From Pseudomonas sp. IB20 (GTDB lineage: Bacteria > Pseudomonadota > Gammaproteobacteria > Pseudomonadales > Pseudomonadaceae): 64,000 nt of DNA. Location: NCBI RefSeq assembly GCF_009707325.1, contig NZ_CP046103.1, positions 4,972,951 through 5,036,950 of the forward strand, given 5' to 3'. Positions 8,112 through 16,008 of this stretch are shown here, piece after piece (the first letter of the stretch is position 1; every line of letters begins with the position of its first letter). A program made the position numbers and the translations under genes. The notes under the pieces were generated by a model. That model had not been told where the DNA came from. It did not search any database and saw nothing but the letters and a program-made list of their open reading frames with translations.

Positions 8112-9035
8112 TTATTTCTGTTTCTCGAAGCGATAAAACAGGTTCGGCTCACTGACCATGTACAACGTGCCGCTCTCATCCATGGTCACGCCTTCCGCAC
8201 GCGGGATGGTGTGCTTGAGGCCGTTGAAGCCACCGAGCAGGGTCATGAAGCTCACTTGCTCGCCCTTTGCATCCAGCTCCAGCAACAGGTGGGAGTCGGC
8301 CGACAGCACCAGCAAGTGCCCGGTGCGCGGGTCGACATCCAGGGCCGAAAGGTTGCGCATGTCCAACTCGGTGCTGGCGACTTTTTGCTTGTCGCCTGTC
8401 AGCGTGGCGCCATCGCTTTTCCAGGTAAACAGCGCAGGTGGGCGCTCTTCGCCGAGTACGATTTGCTGGTTGCGCTTGTCCCAGGCGATGCCTTCAAACG
8501 CTTTGTTCTGGTCCTTGGACGGGCCGAGGTCGTAGGTCTTGAAGTCAGCGATGTTCAGTTGTTGAGTGCCGGCATCGACTGTCACCACGGTGAGCGTGTG
8601 CATGCGCTCATCGACAATGGCCATCAAGCCATTCTCCATCACCGTCAGGCCTTCCGGGTTATTCCAGCCATTGAGCGGCATTTTGCGCAGCACGTCGCCT
8701 TGCAGGCTCAACTCAACCAGGAACGGGTTTTTGCCCATCACAGAAAACAGGGTTTTGGTCTGCGGGTTGTAGGCCAGGTCCGAAGCCTCGTCCTTCTCCA
8801 TGCCGGGCAGCAACTTGCCGTCGATGACCGCGTGATAGTCCGGCAGCCACACACTGGCTTGTTGTTCGGCCGGCGTCTCAAAGCGCTCCGCCACCCACAG
8901 CGCACCACGATCGTCCCAGTGCATGAGCCAGGCAACGCCATACACAATCGCCCCGGCGAGGAACAGCCAGGAATACCAGCGCAGGGCAAAACGTGAACGG
9001 GGCTTGGGTGCAGCGGTGGGCAAGGTCACGGCCAT
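8112..9035 (-). CDS. SdiA-regulated-domain protein (YjiK-like), paralogue 2
   Basis: A 307-aa paralogue of the neighbouring 7083-7991 product with the same order of motifs: DEASDLAYNPQTKTLFSVMG, LVELSLQGDVLRKMPLNGW, NKAFEGIAWDKRN, DMRNLSALDVDP and EGVTMDESGTLYMVSEPN. An N-terminal membrane segment (YSWLFLAGAIVYGVAW, residues ~16-34) suggests a periplasmic propeller anchored to the inner membrane. I chose ATG 9035 (MAVTLPTAAP), preceded by CCGGAAAAGCG. A longer GTG start at 9074 is possible but adds 13 unremarkable residues. The role is unknown. Confidence 0.8.
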   Translation of the reverse strand: MAVTLPTAAPKPRSRFALRWYSWLFLAGAIVYGVAWLMHWDDRGALWVAERFETPAEQQASVWLPDYHAVIDGKLLPGMEKDEASDLAYNPQTKTLFSVMGKNPFLVELSLQGDVLRKMPLNGWNNPEGLTVMENGLMAIVDERMHTLTVVTVDAGTQQLNIADFKTYDLGPSKDQNKAFEGIAWDKRNQQIVLGEERPPALFTWKSDGATLTGDKQKVASTELDMRNLSALDVDPRTGHLLVLSADSHLLLELDAKGEQVSFMTLLGGFNGLKHTIPRAEGVTMDESGTLYMVSEPNLFYRFEKQK

Positions 9036-9168
9036 TGAGCGCTTTTCCGGAAAGTCAGCGTTAGGTGATAGCACAGGATCAACAGGCCTGCGCGCAGGAG
9101 GCTGGAATTATCCGGATGGTGTGTGAAAAAAATGCAAAAGCCTGGGATTCTGAGGATGTACTCAATCG

Positions 9169-9258
9169 AATGTGGGAGCTGGCTTGCCTGCGATAGCATC
9201 ACCTCAGTATCACTGATACACCGAGGTGTCCGCATCGCAGGCAAGCCAGCTCCCACAT
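9169..9258. repeat. REP palindrome pair (REPIN-like)
   Basis: The two outer arms, AATGTGGGAGCTGGCTTGCC and its complement, are perfect and end in GCGAT cores. The ~40-nt interior contains a shorter imperfect palindrome (CACCTCAGTATC / GATACACCGAGGTG). It sits between the SdiA-like and FAH-family genes. Confidence 0.85.
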
Positions 9259-9276
9259 TTGAACTGCATCCAGCCT

Positions 9277-9942
9277 TTAGCGAACGCTGCTTTCGAAGCG
9301 GCTCACGCCCGCCAACTCCAGCACCAACTCATCCCCCACATTCAACGGCCCCACACCCGCCGGGGTGCCGGTGAGGATCACGTCGCCGGCCTGCAGCGAG
9401 AAGCAGCCGGCCATGTGCTGGATCATCGGGATGATCGGGTTGAGCATCTGCGCGCTGTTGCCGTCCTGGCGCACTTGGCCGTTGATGGTCAGGCGGATGC
9501 CGATGTCGGTCACGTCCGCAAAGGTGCTACTCACCACAAACGGGGCAATCACAGCGGCGCCGTCGAACGACTTGGCGATTTCCCACGGCAGGCCTTTGGC
9601 TTTCAGCTCGGCCTGCTTGTCGCGCAGGGTCAGGTCCAGGGCCGGGGCGAAGCCGGAGATGGCGTCCAGCACTTCTTCACGGCTGGGTTTGGTCGACAAG
9701 GGCTTGCCGATCAACACCGCGATTTCCGCTTCGTAATGCACCGAACCGCGCTCGGTAGGGATGGTGAAGCCGCCTTCCAGTGCGACCACGCAGCTGCCCG
9801 GTTTGATGAACAGCAGCGGCTCGGTCGGCACCGGGTTGTCCAGTTCCTTGGCATGTTCGGCGTAGTTACGCCCGATGCACACCACTTTACCCAGGGGAAA
9901 GTGGATGTTGGTGCCGTCGACATACTTGTGCTGGTAGCTCAT
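9277..9942 (-). CDS. Fumarylacetoacetate hydrolase-family protein (acylpyruvase/YcgM-like)
   Basis: A 221-aa single-domain FAH enzyme, the size of YcgM and FAHD1, which hydrolyse acylpyruvates or decarboxylate oxaloacetate. Visible signatures are KVVCIGRNYAEHAKEL (17-34), the metal-binding acidic pair in HYEAEIAVLIGK (Glu71 and Glu73), the KSFDGAAVIAPF segment, and the C-terminal ILTGTPAGVGPLNVGDEL. The gene ends 22 bp before the FAD-linked D-2-hydroxyglutarate dehydrogenase gene on the same strand, so the two probably form an operon handling 2-oxo/2-hydroxy acids. The exact substrate is not determinable here. Confidence 0.88.
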   Translation of the reverse strand: MSYQHKYVDGTNIHFPLGKVVCIGRNYAEHAKELDNPVPTEPLLFIKPGSCVVALEGGFTIPTERGSVHYEAEIAVLIGKPLSTKPSREEVLDAISGFAPALDLTLRDKQAELKAKGLPWEIAKSFDGAAVIAPFVVSSTFADVTDIGIRLTINGQVRQDGNSAQMLNPIIPMIQHMAGCFSLQAGDVILTGTPAGVGPLNVGDELVLELAGVSRFESSVR

Positions 9943-9964
9943 GGAACGACTCCTTCAGGGGCGA

Positions 9965-11359
9965 TTAAACAGCGAAGATCTTGCCAGGGTTCATGATGCC
10001 GTTAGGGTCGAACACCGCCTTCACTGCCTTCATGTATTCGATTTCAACCGGTGAGCGGCTGTAGGTCAGGTAATCGCGTTTGGTCATGCCTACGCCGTGC
10101 TCGGCGGAGATCGAGCCGTTGTACTTCTGAACGGTTTCGAACACCCACTTGTTGACGGTGGCGCATTTGGCGAAGAACTCGTCCTTGCTCAGGTTTTCCG
10201 GCTTGAGGATGTTCAGGTGCAGGTTGCCGTCGCCGATGTGGCCGAACCAGACAATTTCGAAGTCCGGGTAGTGTTCGCCGACGATCGCGTCGATTTCCTT
10301 CAAGAACGCCGGCACTTTGGAGACAGTGACCGAAATATCGTTCTTGTATGGGGTCCAGTGGGAAATGGTCTCGGAGATGTACTCGCGCAGTTTCCACAGG
10401 TTGTGCAGCTGGGTTTCGCTTTGGCTCATCACGCCGTCCAGCACCCAGCCCTGCTCGACGCAGTGCTCGAAGGTTTCCAGGGCGTGGTTGGCAACTTCTT
10501 CGGTGGTGGCCTCGAATTCCAGCAGCGCGTAGAACGGGCAGTCGGTTTCGAACGGCGCGGGTACGTCGCCACGGCCCATGACTTTGGCCAGGGCTTTGTC
10601 GGAGAAGAATTCGAAGGCGGTCAGGTCCAGCTTGCTCTGGAACGCATGCAGCACCGGCATGATCGAGTCGAAATCAGTGGTGCCGAGCACCATGGCGGTG
10701 AGGTTTTTCGGCGCACGGTCCAGGCGCATGGTGGCTTCCACCACGAAACCCAGGGTGCCTTCGGCGCCGATAAACAGCTGGCGCATGTCGTAGCCGGTGG
10801 CGTTCTTGATCAGGTCGCGGTTCAGTTCCAGCACATCACCTTTGCCGGTGACCACTTTCATGCCGGCCACCCAATTGCGGGTCATGCCGTAGCGAATCAC
10901 CTTGATCCCGCCGGCATTGGTACCGATATTGCCGCCAATCTGGCTCGAACCCGACGAAGCGAAGTCCACCGGGTAGTACAGGCCTTTCTCTTCGGCGACG
11001 TTCTGCAATTGCTTGGTGACCACGCCCGGCTGGCACACGGCGGTGCGGTCGGTGAGGTTCACGCCGAGAATCTGGTTCATGTAGTCGAACGACACGACCA
11101 CTTCGCCATTCGCCGCCACAGCAGCAGCCGACAGACCGGTGCGGCCACCCGACGGCACCAGTGCCACCTTGTGTTCATTGGCCCAACGCACGATGGCTTG
11201 CACCTGTTCGGTGGTCTTGGGGAACACGATGGCGCTAGGCGCGGGCGCGAAGTGCTTGGTCCAATCCTTGCCGTAAGCCTCCAGGGAGTCTGCATCGGTC
11301 AGCACTTTGCCAGGCTCAACCAGGGTCTTCAGCTCATCAATCAGGGCAGGATGGGTCAT
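9965..11359 (-). CDS. FAD-binding oxidoreductase, probable D-2-hydroxyglutarate dehydrogenase
   Basis: A 464-aa flavoprotein of the vanillyl-alcohol-oxidase / FAD-linked oxidase-C group. The PCMH FAD domain shows ALVPSGGRTGLSAAAVA and QIGGNIGTNAGGIKVIRYG. The C-terminal domain carries WFGHIGDGNLHLNIL and the terminal SAEHGVGMTKRDYL. It is divergent from serA. In Pseudomonas the enzyme beside serA is known to reoxidise the D-2-hydroxyglutarate that SerA makes from 2-oxoglutarate while regenerating NAD+, so context favours D2HGDH over glycolate or lactate dehydrogenase. I chose ATG 11359 (MTHPALIDELKTL), which has GAGAG upstream; an ATG 10 codons earlier is less likely. Confidence 0.85.
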   Translation of the reverse strand: MTHPALIDELKTLVEPGKVLTDADSLEAYGKDWTKHFAPAPSAIVFPKTTEQVQAIVRWANEHKVALVPSGGRTGLSAAAVAANGEVVVSFDYMNQILGVNLTDRTAVCQPGVVTKQLQNVAEEKGLYYPVDFASSGSSQIGGNIGTNAGGIKVIRYGMTRNWVAGMKVVTGKGDVLELNRDLIKNATGYDMRQLFIGAEGTLGFVVEATMRLDRAPKNLTAMVLGTTDFDSIMPVLHAFQSKLDLTAFEFFSDKALAKVMGRGDVPAPFETDCPFYALLEFEATTEEVANHALETFEHCVEQGWVLDGVMSQSETQLHNLWKLREYISETISHWTPYKNDISVTVSKVPAFLKEIDAIVGEHYPDFEIVWFGHIGDGNLHLNILKPENLSKDEFFAKCATVNKWVFETVQKYNGSISAEHGVGMTKRDYLTYSRSPVEIEYMKAVKAVFDPNGIMNPGKIFAV

Positions 11360-11434
11360 CGACAGAACTCTCGAACAATTCATGGTCATCCTGAGAACGC
11401 TTCACGTCGCAGGAATAGGTGTTTAGCGGGGCGC

Positions 11435-11448
11435 GTATGCTAGCATAC
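11435..11448. promoter_or_regulatory. Perfect 14-bp palindrome between D2HGDH and serA genes
   Basis: GTATGCTAGCATAC is a perfect palindrome in the 225-bp divergent intergenic region. On each strand it contains TATGCT, similar to a -10 hexamer, so it could be an operator or a symmetric promoter core serving both genes. No good -35 hexamer is visible 17 bp away on either side, which favours a regulator-bound site. This is inference from sequence only. Confidence 0.4.
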
Positions 11449-11584
11449 CGCCCCCGCAGGACAGAGCCCAAGGGCGTTCTGCGGTGACGGCTTTCCTGCC
11501 GTCCGGGTCAGCTCTTGTGCACTGATTCAAGGCACTAACTGCTCGATTCCCTGCCATTTTTCTCCGGGATACAGGTTTACGCAG

Positions 11585-12814
11585 ATGAGCAAGACTTCTC
11601 TCGATAAGAGCAAGATCAAGTTCCTTCTTCTGGAAGGCGTCCACCCATCGGCTGTCGACGTACTGAAAGCCGCTGGGTACTCCAGCATTGAGTACATCAC
11701 CAGTTCTCTGCCGGAAGCCCAGTTAAAGGAAAAGATCGCCGACGCGCACTTTATCGGCATTCGCTCCCGCACTCAGCTGACCGAAGAGATCTTCGACCAC
11801 GCCAAGAAACTCGTGGCTGTCGGCTGTTTCTGCATCGGCACCAACCAGGTCGACCTTAACGCTGCACGTGAGCGCGGTATCGCGGTGTTCAACGCACCGT
11901 ACTCCAACACCCGTTCCGTTGCTGAACTGGTGCTGGCCGAGGCCATCCTGCTGTTGCGCGGTATCCCAGAGAAAAACGCTTCCTGCCACCGTGGCGGCTG
12001 GATCAAAAGCGCGGCCAACTCTTTCGAAATCCGCGGCAAGAAGCTGGGTATCGTCGGTTACGGCTCGATCGGCACTCAACTGTCGGTGCTGGCCGAAGGC
12101 TTAGGCATGCAGGTGTTCTTCTACGACACCCTGACCAAGCTGCCATTGGGTAACGCCACTCAGGTGTCGAGCCTGACCGAGCTGCTGGGCATGTCCGACA
12201 TCGTCACCCTGCACGTTCCGGAAACCGCTGAGACCCAGTGGATGATCGGCGAGAAGGAAATCCGCGCCATCAAGAAAGGCGGCATCCTGATCAACGCTGC
12301 ACGTGGCACCGTGGTTGAGCTGGACGCCCTGGCCGACGCGATCAAGGACAAGCACCTGATCGGCGCCGCGATCGACGTGTTCCCGGTGGAGCCACGCTCC
12401 AACGACGACATCTTCGAAAGCCCGCTGCGTGGCCTGGACAACGTGATCCTGACTCCACACATCGGCGGTTCCACCGCTGAAGCCCAAGCCAACATCGGCC
12501 TGGAAGTGTCGGAAAAACTGGTCAAGTACAGCGACAACGGTACGTCGGTGTCTTCCGTCAACTTCCCGGAAGTGGCGCTGCCGGCTCACCCTGGCAAGCA
12601 CCGCCTGCTGCACATCCACCAGAACATCCCTGGCGTGATGATGGAGATCAACAAGGTCTTCGCGGAAAACGGCATCAACATCTCCGGTCAGTTCCTGCAG
12701 ACCAACGAGAAGGTCGGCTACGTGGTGATCGACGTCGACGCCGAGTACTCGGACCTGGCGCAAGAGAAGCTGCAGCACATCAACGGCACGATTCGTAGCC
12801 GCGTATTGTTCTAA
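11585..12814 (+). CDS. serA: D-3-phosphoglycerate dehydrogenase
   Basis: This enzyme oxidises 3-phosphoglycerate to 3-phosphohydroxypyruvate, the first step of serine synthesis. It is 409 aa, nearly identical in length to E. coli SerA (410). The NAD motif GYGSIG is at 158-163, and the catalytic triad is Arg240 (INAARGTVVE), Glu269 (FPVEP) and His292 (TPHIGGSTAEA). The C-terminal ACT domain (~337-409, LLHIHQNIPGVMMEINKVF) is the serine feedback site. The gene is divergent from the probable D-2-hydroxyglutarate dehydrogenase, its known functional partner, and ends at a strong intrinsic terminator. Confidence 0.96.
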   Translation: MSKTSLDKSKIKFLLLEGVHPSAVDVLKAAGYSSIEYITSSLPEAQLKEKIADAHFIGIRSRTQLTEEIFDHAKKLVAVGCFCIGTNQVDLNAARERGIAVFNAPYSNTRSVAELVLAEAILLLRGIPEKNASCHRGGWIKSAANSFEIRGKKLGIVGYGSIGTQLSVLAEGLGMQVFFYDTLTKLPLGNATQVSSLTELLGMSDIVTLHVPETAETQWMIGEKEIRAIKKGGILINAARGTVVELDALADAIKDKHLIGAAIDVFPVEPRSNDDIFESPLRGLDNVILTPHIGGSTAEAQANIGLEVSEKLVKYSDNGTSVSSVNFPEVALPAHPGKHRLLHIHQNIPGVMMEINKVFAENGINISGQFLQTNEKVGYVVIDVDAEYSDLAQEKLQHINGTIRSRVLF

Positions 12815-12831
12815 GGCTTTAAACGCTGCAT

Positions 12832-12868
12832 AAAAAATGGGAGGCCCGCAGGGGTCTCCCATTTTTTT
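12832..12868. terminator. Intrinsic terminator after serA (bidirectional)
   Basis: An A-tract, the stem TGGGAG ... CTCCCA with an internal GC-rich loop, and a seven-T tract follow the serA stop by 17 bp. The A/T symmetry lets it also serve the convergent DUF4399 gene. Confidence 0.88.
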
Positions 12869-12881
12869 GTCTGAACAAATC

Positions 12882-13322
12882 TTACTTAACGTTAACCGTG
12901 ATCACCTTCGAGGCTACAGTAGGGTTGAACTGCATGTGCAGTTTGTCGCCAGCTACCAGTTGCAGTGTGTGCTTGCCTGGGGTGAGGGTCAGCTGGGTTT
13001 CGGTCTGGGCCTTGCCGTAGTGGATCACGGTGTCGGTGGCCGGGATCGGCACGCTGGCGTCCGGCAGCTCTTTCTGGTCAATCAGCAGGTGGTGGTGGCC
13101 GGTGCCTGGGTCCTGGCTGGTCGCCGGGGCCAGCTGCAGGCCTTCCATGCCGAATTTGACGGTGAAGGTTTTATCGACGGTGGCGCCGTCTTTTGGCGAC
13201 ACGATAAACACTTTGGCACCTTCAGGTGGCGCACTGCGCGGAATACCGTCAGCCGCAGTAGCCAGCATCGAAGCACCCAGCAACAGGCTGGCCAGGGTGG
13301 CACGGGACAAAAAGGCTTTCAT
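12882..13322 (-). CDS. Periplasmic DUF4399-domain protein
   Basis: A 146-aa exported protein. The signal peptide is residues 1-23 (SRATLASLLLGASMLATAA). The mature domain begins APPEGAKVFIVSPKDGATVD and contains GTGHHHLLIDQKELP, a triple-histidine stretch (76-78) typical of DUF4399. The C-terminus (TQLTLTPGKHTLQLVAGDK) is Ig-like beta structure. Function is unknown; the histidine cluster makes metal binding plausible. Start ATG 13322 is chosen because a GGAGAAGCGA ribosome site precedes it and a signal peptide follows at once. It shares a bidirectional terminator with serA. Confidence 0.82.
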   Translation of the reverse strand: MKAFLSRATLASLLLGASMLATAADGIPRSAPPEGAKVFIVSPKDGATVDKTFTVKFGMEGLQLAPATSQDPGTGHHHLLIDQKELPDASVPIPATDTVIHYGKAQTETQLTLTPGKHTLQLVAGDKLHMQFNPTVASKVITVNVK

Positions 13323-13456
13323 TCGCTTCTCCAGTTTTTCTATGAAATCTGTAGGGTTATGACAACTTCGCGACAAATTGCTGTCCAAGGCACTGAACAC
13401 CATAGCAAAGCGATGCTGATCGGCGCCTCGCACAGACGAATTCTTTAGGAGCGACC

Positions 13457-13942
13457 ATGCGCTTTTCGCCTGGCCTTGTACTTTTACTGCCCCTTCTGAG
13501 CCCATTGGCTCACGCCGAATTGATCGATGATGTGTTTGATCGCGGCGAACTGCGCATCGCCCTGGAGGCCAACACGCCGCCATTCAACTTCAAGGACGGC
13601 GACAAGCTCACCGGTTTTGAAGTGGAACTGGGCGAGCAACTGGCGAAGGAAATGGACGTGCGCCCCTCGTTTATCACCACCGATGACACTGACCTGCTGC
13701 CGGGCGTGGAAACCGGCAAGTACGACGTGGCCATCAACCATATCGCTATGACTGCCGAGCTGAAGGATCGTTTCGATTTCAGTGAGCCTTATCGGGAAAA
13801 GCCTGAGCTGGTTATTCCGTTCCAGAAGGGCAACCCGGCGTTCAAAAGCAGCTTGGACAAGGCATTACAGCACGTGAAGGCCGATGGTCGACTGAAGGCG
13901 CTGGCGCAGAAGTGGTTTGAGAACGATACGAAGGCCGAATAA
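13457..13942 (+). CDS. Truncated amino-acid-type solute-binding protein lacking its second lobe
   Basis: A 161-aa product of the SBP_bac_3 family, whose members are usually ~250-270 aa. The signal peptide is residues 1-20 (ends LAHA). Lobe 1 is intact: DRGELRIALEANTPPFNF, DKLTGFEVELGEQLAKEM, DLLPGVETGKYDVAIN and the RFDFSEPYR hinge. The sequence then jumps from REKPEL straight to VIPFQKGNPAFKSSLDKAL, which is the C-terminal helix region, so about 90-100 residues of lobe 2 are missing without a frameshift. A TTAGGAGCGACC ribosome site precedes the ATG. It may be a non-functional remnant or a minimal periplasmic protein; no ABC permease or ATPase gene is adjacent. Confidence 0.72.
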   Translation: MRFSPGLVLLLPLLSPLAHAELIDDVFDRGELRIALEANTPPFNFKDGDKLTGFEVELGEQLAKEMDVRPSFITTDDTDLLPGVETGKYDVAINHIAMTAELKDRFDFSEPYREKPELVIPFQKGNPAFKSSLDKALQHVKADGRLKALAQKWFENDTKAE

Positions 13943-13953
13943 ATACTCGGTCA

Positions 13954-13983
13954 ATGTGGGAGCTGGCTTGCCTGCGATAGCGA
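13954..13983 (+). repeat. Single REP arm
   Basis: One solitary copy of the REP arm (AATGTGGGAGCTGGCTTGCC followed by TGCGATAGCG) lies between the binding-protein gene and the DUF523 gene, without an inverted partner. Confidence 0.75.
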
Positions 13984-13996
13984 CGCAGCCCCATTT

Positions 13997-14482
13997 TTAT
14001 ATAAGGCTTGAGAGATGCCGTGCCGCTTCGGACAGCTCCAGCTCACTGAACACCAACACCCCGTGACGCTTGAGCAACGCCGCCGTCACCCCTTCACCGC
14101 TCACCTTTACACCAGTGAACGTGCCGTCATAAGTCAACAGGTTGCCGCAGGAAGGGCTATTGGCCTTGAGAATGGCGATGCGGATGTCATGGCGCTGCAC
14201 CAGCGCCAACGCCTGGCGGGCGCCATCGAGAAAGGCGGCGCTGAAGTCTTCGCCCTCTGCGGTCAGCACCTGAGCGCGGCCTTCCCACACATCAATGCCC
14301 TGCCCGCCCGGTATCTCGGCGGAGGGACGCGGCGTGGGCAAACCGCCCGACACTTCCGGGCAGATGGCAACCACGCGGCCTTCAGCCTGCCACGCCGCCA
14401 ATTGATCAAATGGGCCACTGGCTCCGCCGTCGTAGCGCACCTTGTGCCCGAGCAGGCAGCGGCTGATCAGAATCTTTTGCAT
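13997..14482 (-). CDS. DUF523 (YbbK-like) protein
   Basis: A 161-aa cytosolic protein of the DUF523 family, recognised by the N-terminal ILISRCLLGHKVRYDGG, AICPEVSGGLPTPRPSAEI, and ILKANSPSCGNLLTYDGTF. Conserved cysteines (CLLG, CPEV, SPSCG) are compatible with metal or Fe-S binding, but no function is established. The start lies 3 bp from the stop of the upstream 2OG-oxygenase gene, so the two form a tight operon. Confidence 0.85.
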   Translation of the reverse strand: MQKILISRCLLGHKVRYDGGASGPFDQLAAWQAEGRVVAICPEVSGGLPTPRPSAEIPGGQGIDVWEGRAQVLTAEGEDFSAAFLDGARQALALVQRHDIRIAILKANSPSCGNLLTYDGTFTGVKVSGEGVTAALLKRHGVLVFSELELSEAARHLSSLI

Positions 14483-14484
14483 GG

Positions 14485-15117
14485 TTAAAAAGGCTCGTTA
14501 CCCCGGCGGCGAAACCAGCCGGTCAGGGACAGGCGTTCGCGCGTGGCGGGCAGGACTTCGTGGGGCACCTCCCCGGACAGGAACACCACCAGGCTGCCGC
14601 CGGTGGGCACCACGTCATGTTCGACGCCGCCCTTGAGGTACATGCGCAACTGGCCGCCATGCTCGGGCAGCCAGGCATCGTTCAAATACACCACGGCCGA
14701 GACCATGCGCCGGTCATCGTCGCGAAAACGGTCCACGTGCTTGAGGTAAAACGCCCCCGGCGGGTACATCGCGAAATGGCTTTCGAAGTCTTCCAGGCCC
14801 AGAAACAGGCCGCGATTCATCGCCTGGCGCAGGCTGTCCATCACGCCCATGTAGGTCTCGCAGACTGCGGCATCCCCCTCTTCCAGCCACTGGATATGGT
14901 CACCGCGAATCCCCTCGCGAATCTCCTGGGCCGGGCCGCGTCCTACGGCTGCAGGCGCCAATTCACCCTCTGCCGCACGTTTACGGCACTCAGCCGCCAG
15001 TTCCAGGGTCAGAGCCTGGGGCAGGAAGCCGTTCTGCTGCGACCAACCTTTTTCGGCCAGGTCGTCGACGATGCGTTGCAGCAGGGGATGATCAAGGGGT
15101 ATTTGCATGGCGCGCAT
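14485..15117 (-). CDS. 2-oxoglutarate/Fe(II) dioxygenase (prolyl-4-hydroxylase-like)
   Basis: A ~210-aa oxygenase with the double-stranded beta-helix fold. The iron facial triad is visible as HVDRF (His, x, Asp) after AMYPPGAFYLK and the distal His in VPHEVLPATRERLSLTGWFR, whose Arg binds 2-oxoglutarate. VSAVVYLNDAWLPEHGGQLRMY is typical of the P4H-like family. The target is unknown. The start is uncertain among ATGs at 15126, 15117 and 15108; 15117 has a GGA four bases upstream. It is followed after 2 bp by the DUF523 gene and is divergent from the gene at 15249. Confidence 0.8.
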   Translation of the reverse strand: MRAMQIPLDHPLLQRIVDDLAEKGWSQQNGFLPQALTLELAAECRKRAAEGELAPAAVGRGPAQEIREGIRGDHIQWLEEGDAAVCETYMGVMDSLRQAMNRGLFLGLEDFESHFAMYPPGAFYLKHVDRFRDDDRRMVSAVVYLNDAWLPEHGGQLRMYLKGGVEHDVVPTGGSLVVFLSGEVPHEVLPATRERLSLTGWFRRRGNEPF

Positions 15118-15185
15118 AGTATCCATACGCCTGTGAATCCGACAGAGCCGCCGAGCGTCTGAATACACTTTAGTCAGGTGACCGA

Positions 15186-15207
15186 TAGGATTTCTCGACA
15201 AATCCTA
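15186..15207. promoter_or_regulatory. Inverted repeat in divergent promoter region
   Basis: A perfect 8-bp inverted repeat, TAGGATTT / AAATCCTA, with a CTCGAC spacer lies between the 2OG-oxygenase gene and the gene at 15249. It could be an operator or a leader hairpin. No regulator gene is adjacent. Confidence 0.35.
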
Positions 15208-15248
15208 CGCCCGACACGGACAATAGTGGCCGACTGACAGGAGTCCAT

Positions 15249-16001
15249 ATGCGTCGTTTGTTTTTTTCCATGCTGATGTTCTGCGTTTTGCCCGCGTGGG
15301 CAGACGGCCATGACCAGTTGTACAAGGTCGCCGGCTGGGCCGAACAACGTGCGCATTTCAATGACGCCCTCAGTGCCGCCCAGCAACGCTACCGCAATAG
15401 CCTGCCGCCGGCGGTGTACCAGGCGCTGGTGGACAACAGCAATAAACGCTTTGCCGCCCAAGCCGTGGACCAACGCGCCGAAGCGCAATTGCGTAAGAAC
15501 CTCACGGACCCGAAACCGGCCCTGGCGTTTTTCCAATCGCCGTTGGGCCGCAAGATTGTCGCCGCCGAGTTGCTGGCTACGCGCCGCGACCAACTTGCAA
15601 AAAACTCAAAGGGCCTGCCGCACATCGAAGCCGACGCCACCCGCAGCCTGATCATCGGCCACCTGGCCCAGGCGCTGCCCGCCCGTGAAGCCGGCGCGGA
15701 AGTCAGCTTGGCGATTGCCGGTGTGGCGGCCGATAGCCTAAGCCAGATGATCCCGGGCCTGTTGGGCGGTGGTCAGGCTCAAGGCATGTTGAATGGCCAG
15801 CGTGAGCGGCTGATGCAGCAGATTGGCAATGACCTGAACAACACGTTGCTGTACGTCTATCGGGATTTGTCTGACCCGGAGCTGGAAGAATTCGCCACGT
15901 TTGCGGAGTCGCCGGAGGGTCGGACGTATTACAAAGCGGCGCTTGCAGCCATTCGCGCAGGCTTGGCGGTCGGCCAAAGCACCTCAAGCCTGGCGCCGTA
16001 A
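15249..16001 (+). CDS. Periplasmic DUF2059-like protein
   Basis: A 250-aa exported protein with signal peptide residues 1-18 (FFSMLMFCVLPAWA). Two weakly repeated helical units are visible, the clearer one at the C-terminus: LLYVYRDLSDPELEEFATFA followed by ESPEGRTYYKAALAAIRAGL. This motif is characteristic of DUF2059-type proteins. An earlier unit, LTDPKPALAFFQSPLGRKI, resembles it. Function is unknown. AGGAG lies 6 nt before the ATG. It is convergent with the alpha/beta hydrolase gene, 7 bp between stops. Confidence 0.7.
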   Translation: MRRLFFSMLMFCVLPAWADGHDQLYKVAGWAEQRAHFNDALSAAQQRYRNSLPPAVYQALVDNSNKRFAAQAVDQRAEAQLRKNLTDPKPALAFFQSPLGRKIVAAELLATRRDQLAKNSKGLPHIEADATRSLIIGHLAQALPAREAGAEVSLAIAGVAADSLSQMIPGLLGGGQAQGMLNGQRERLMQQIGNDLNNTLLYVYRDLSDPELEEFATFAESPEGRTYYKAALAAIRAGLAVGQSTSSLAP

Positions 16002-16008
16002 TCATGTG

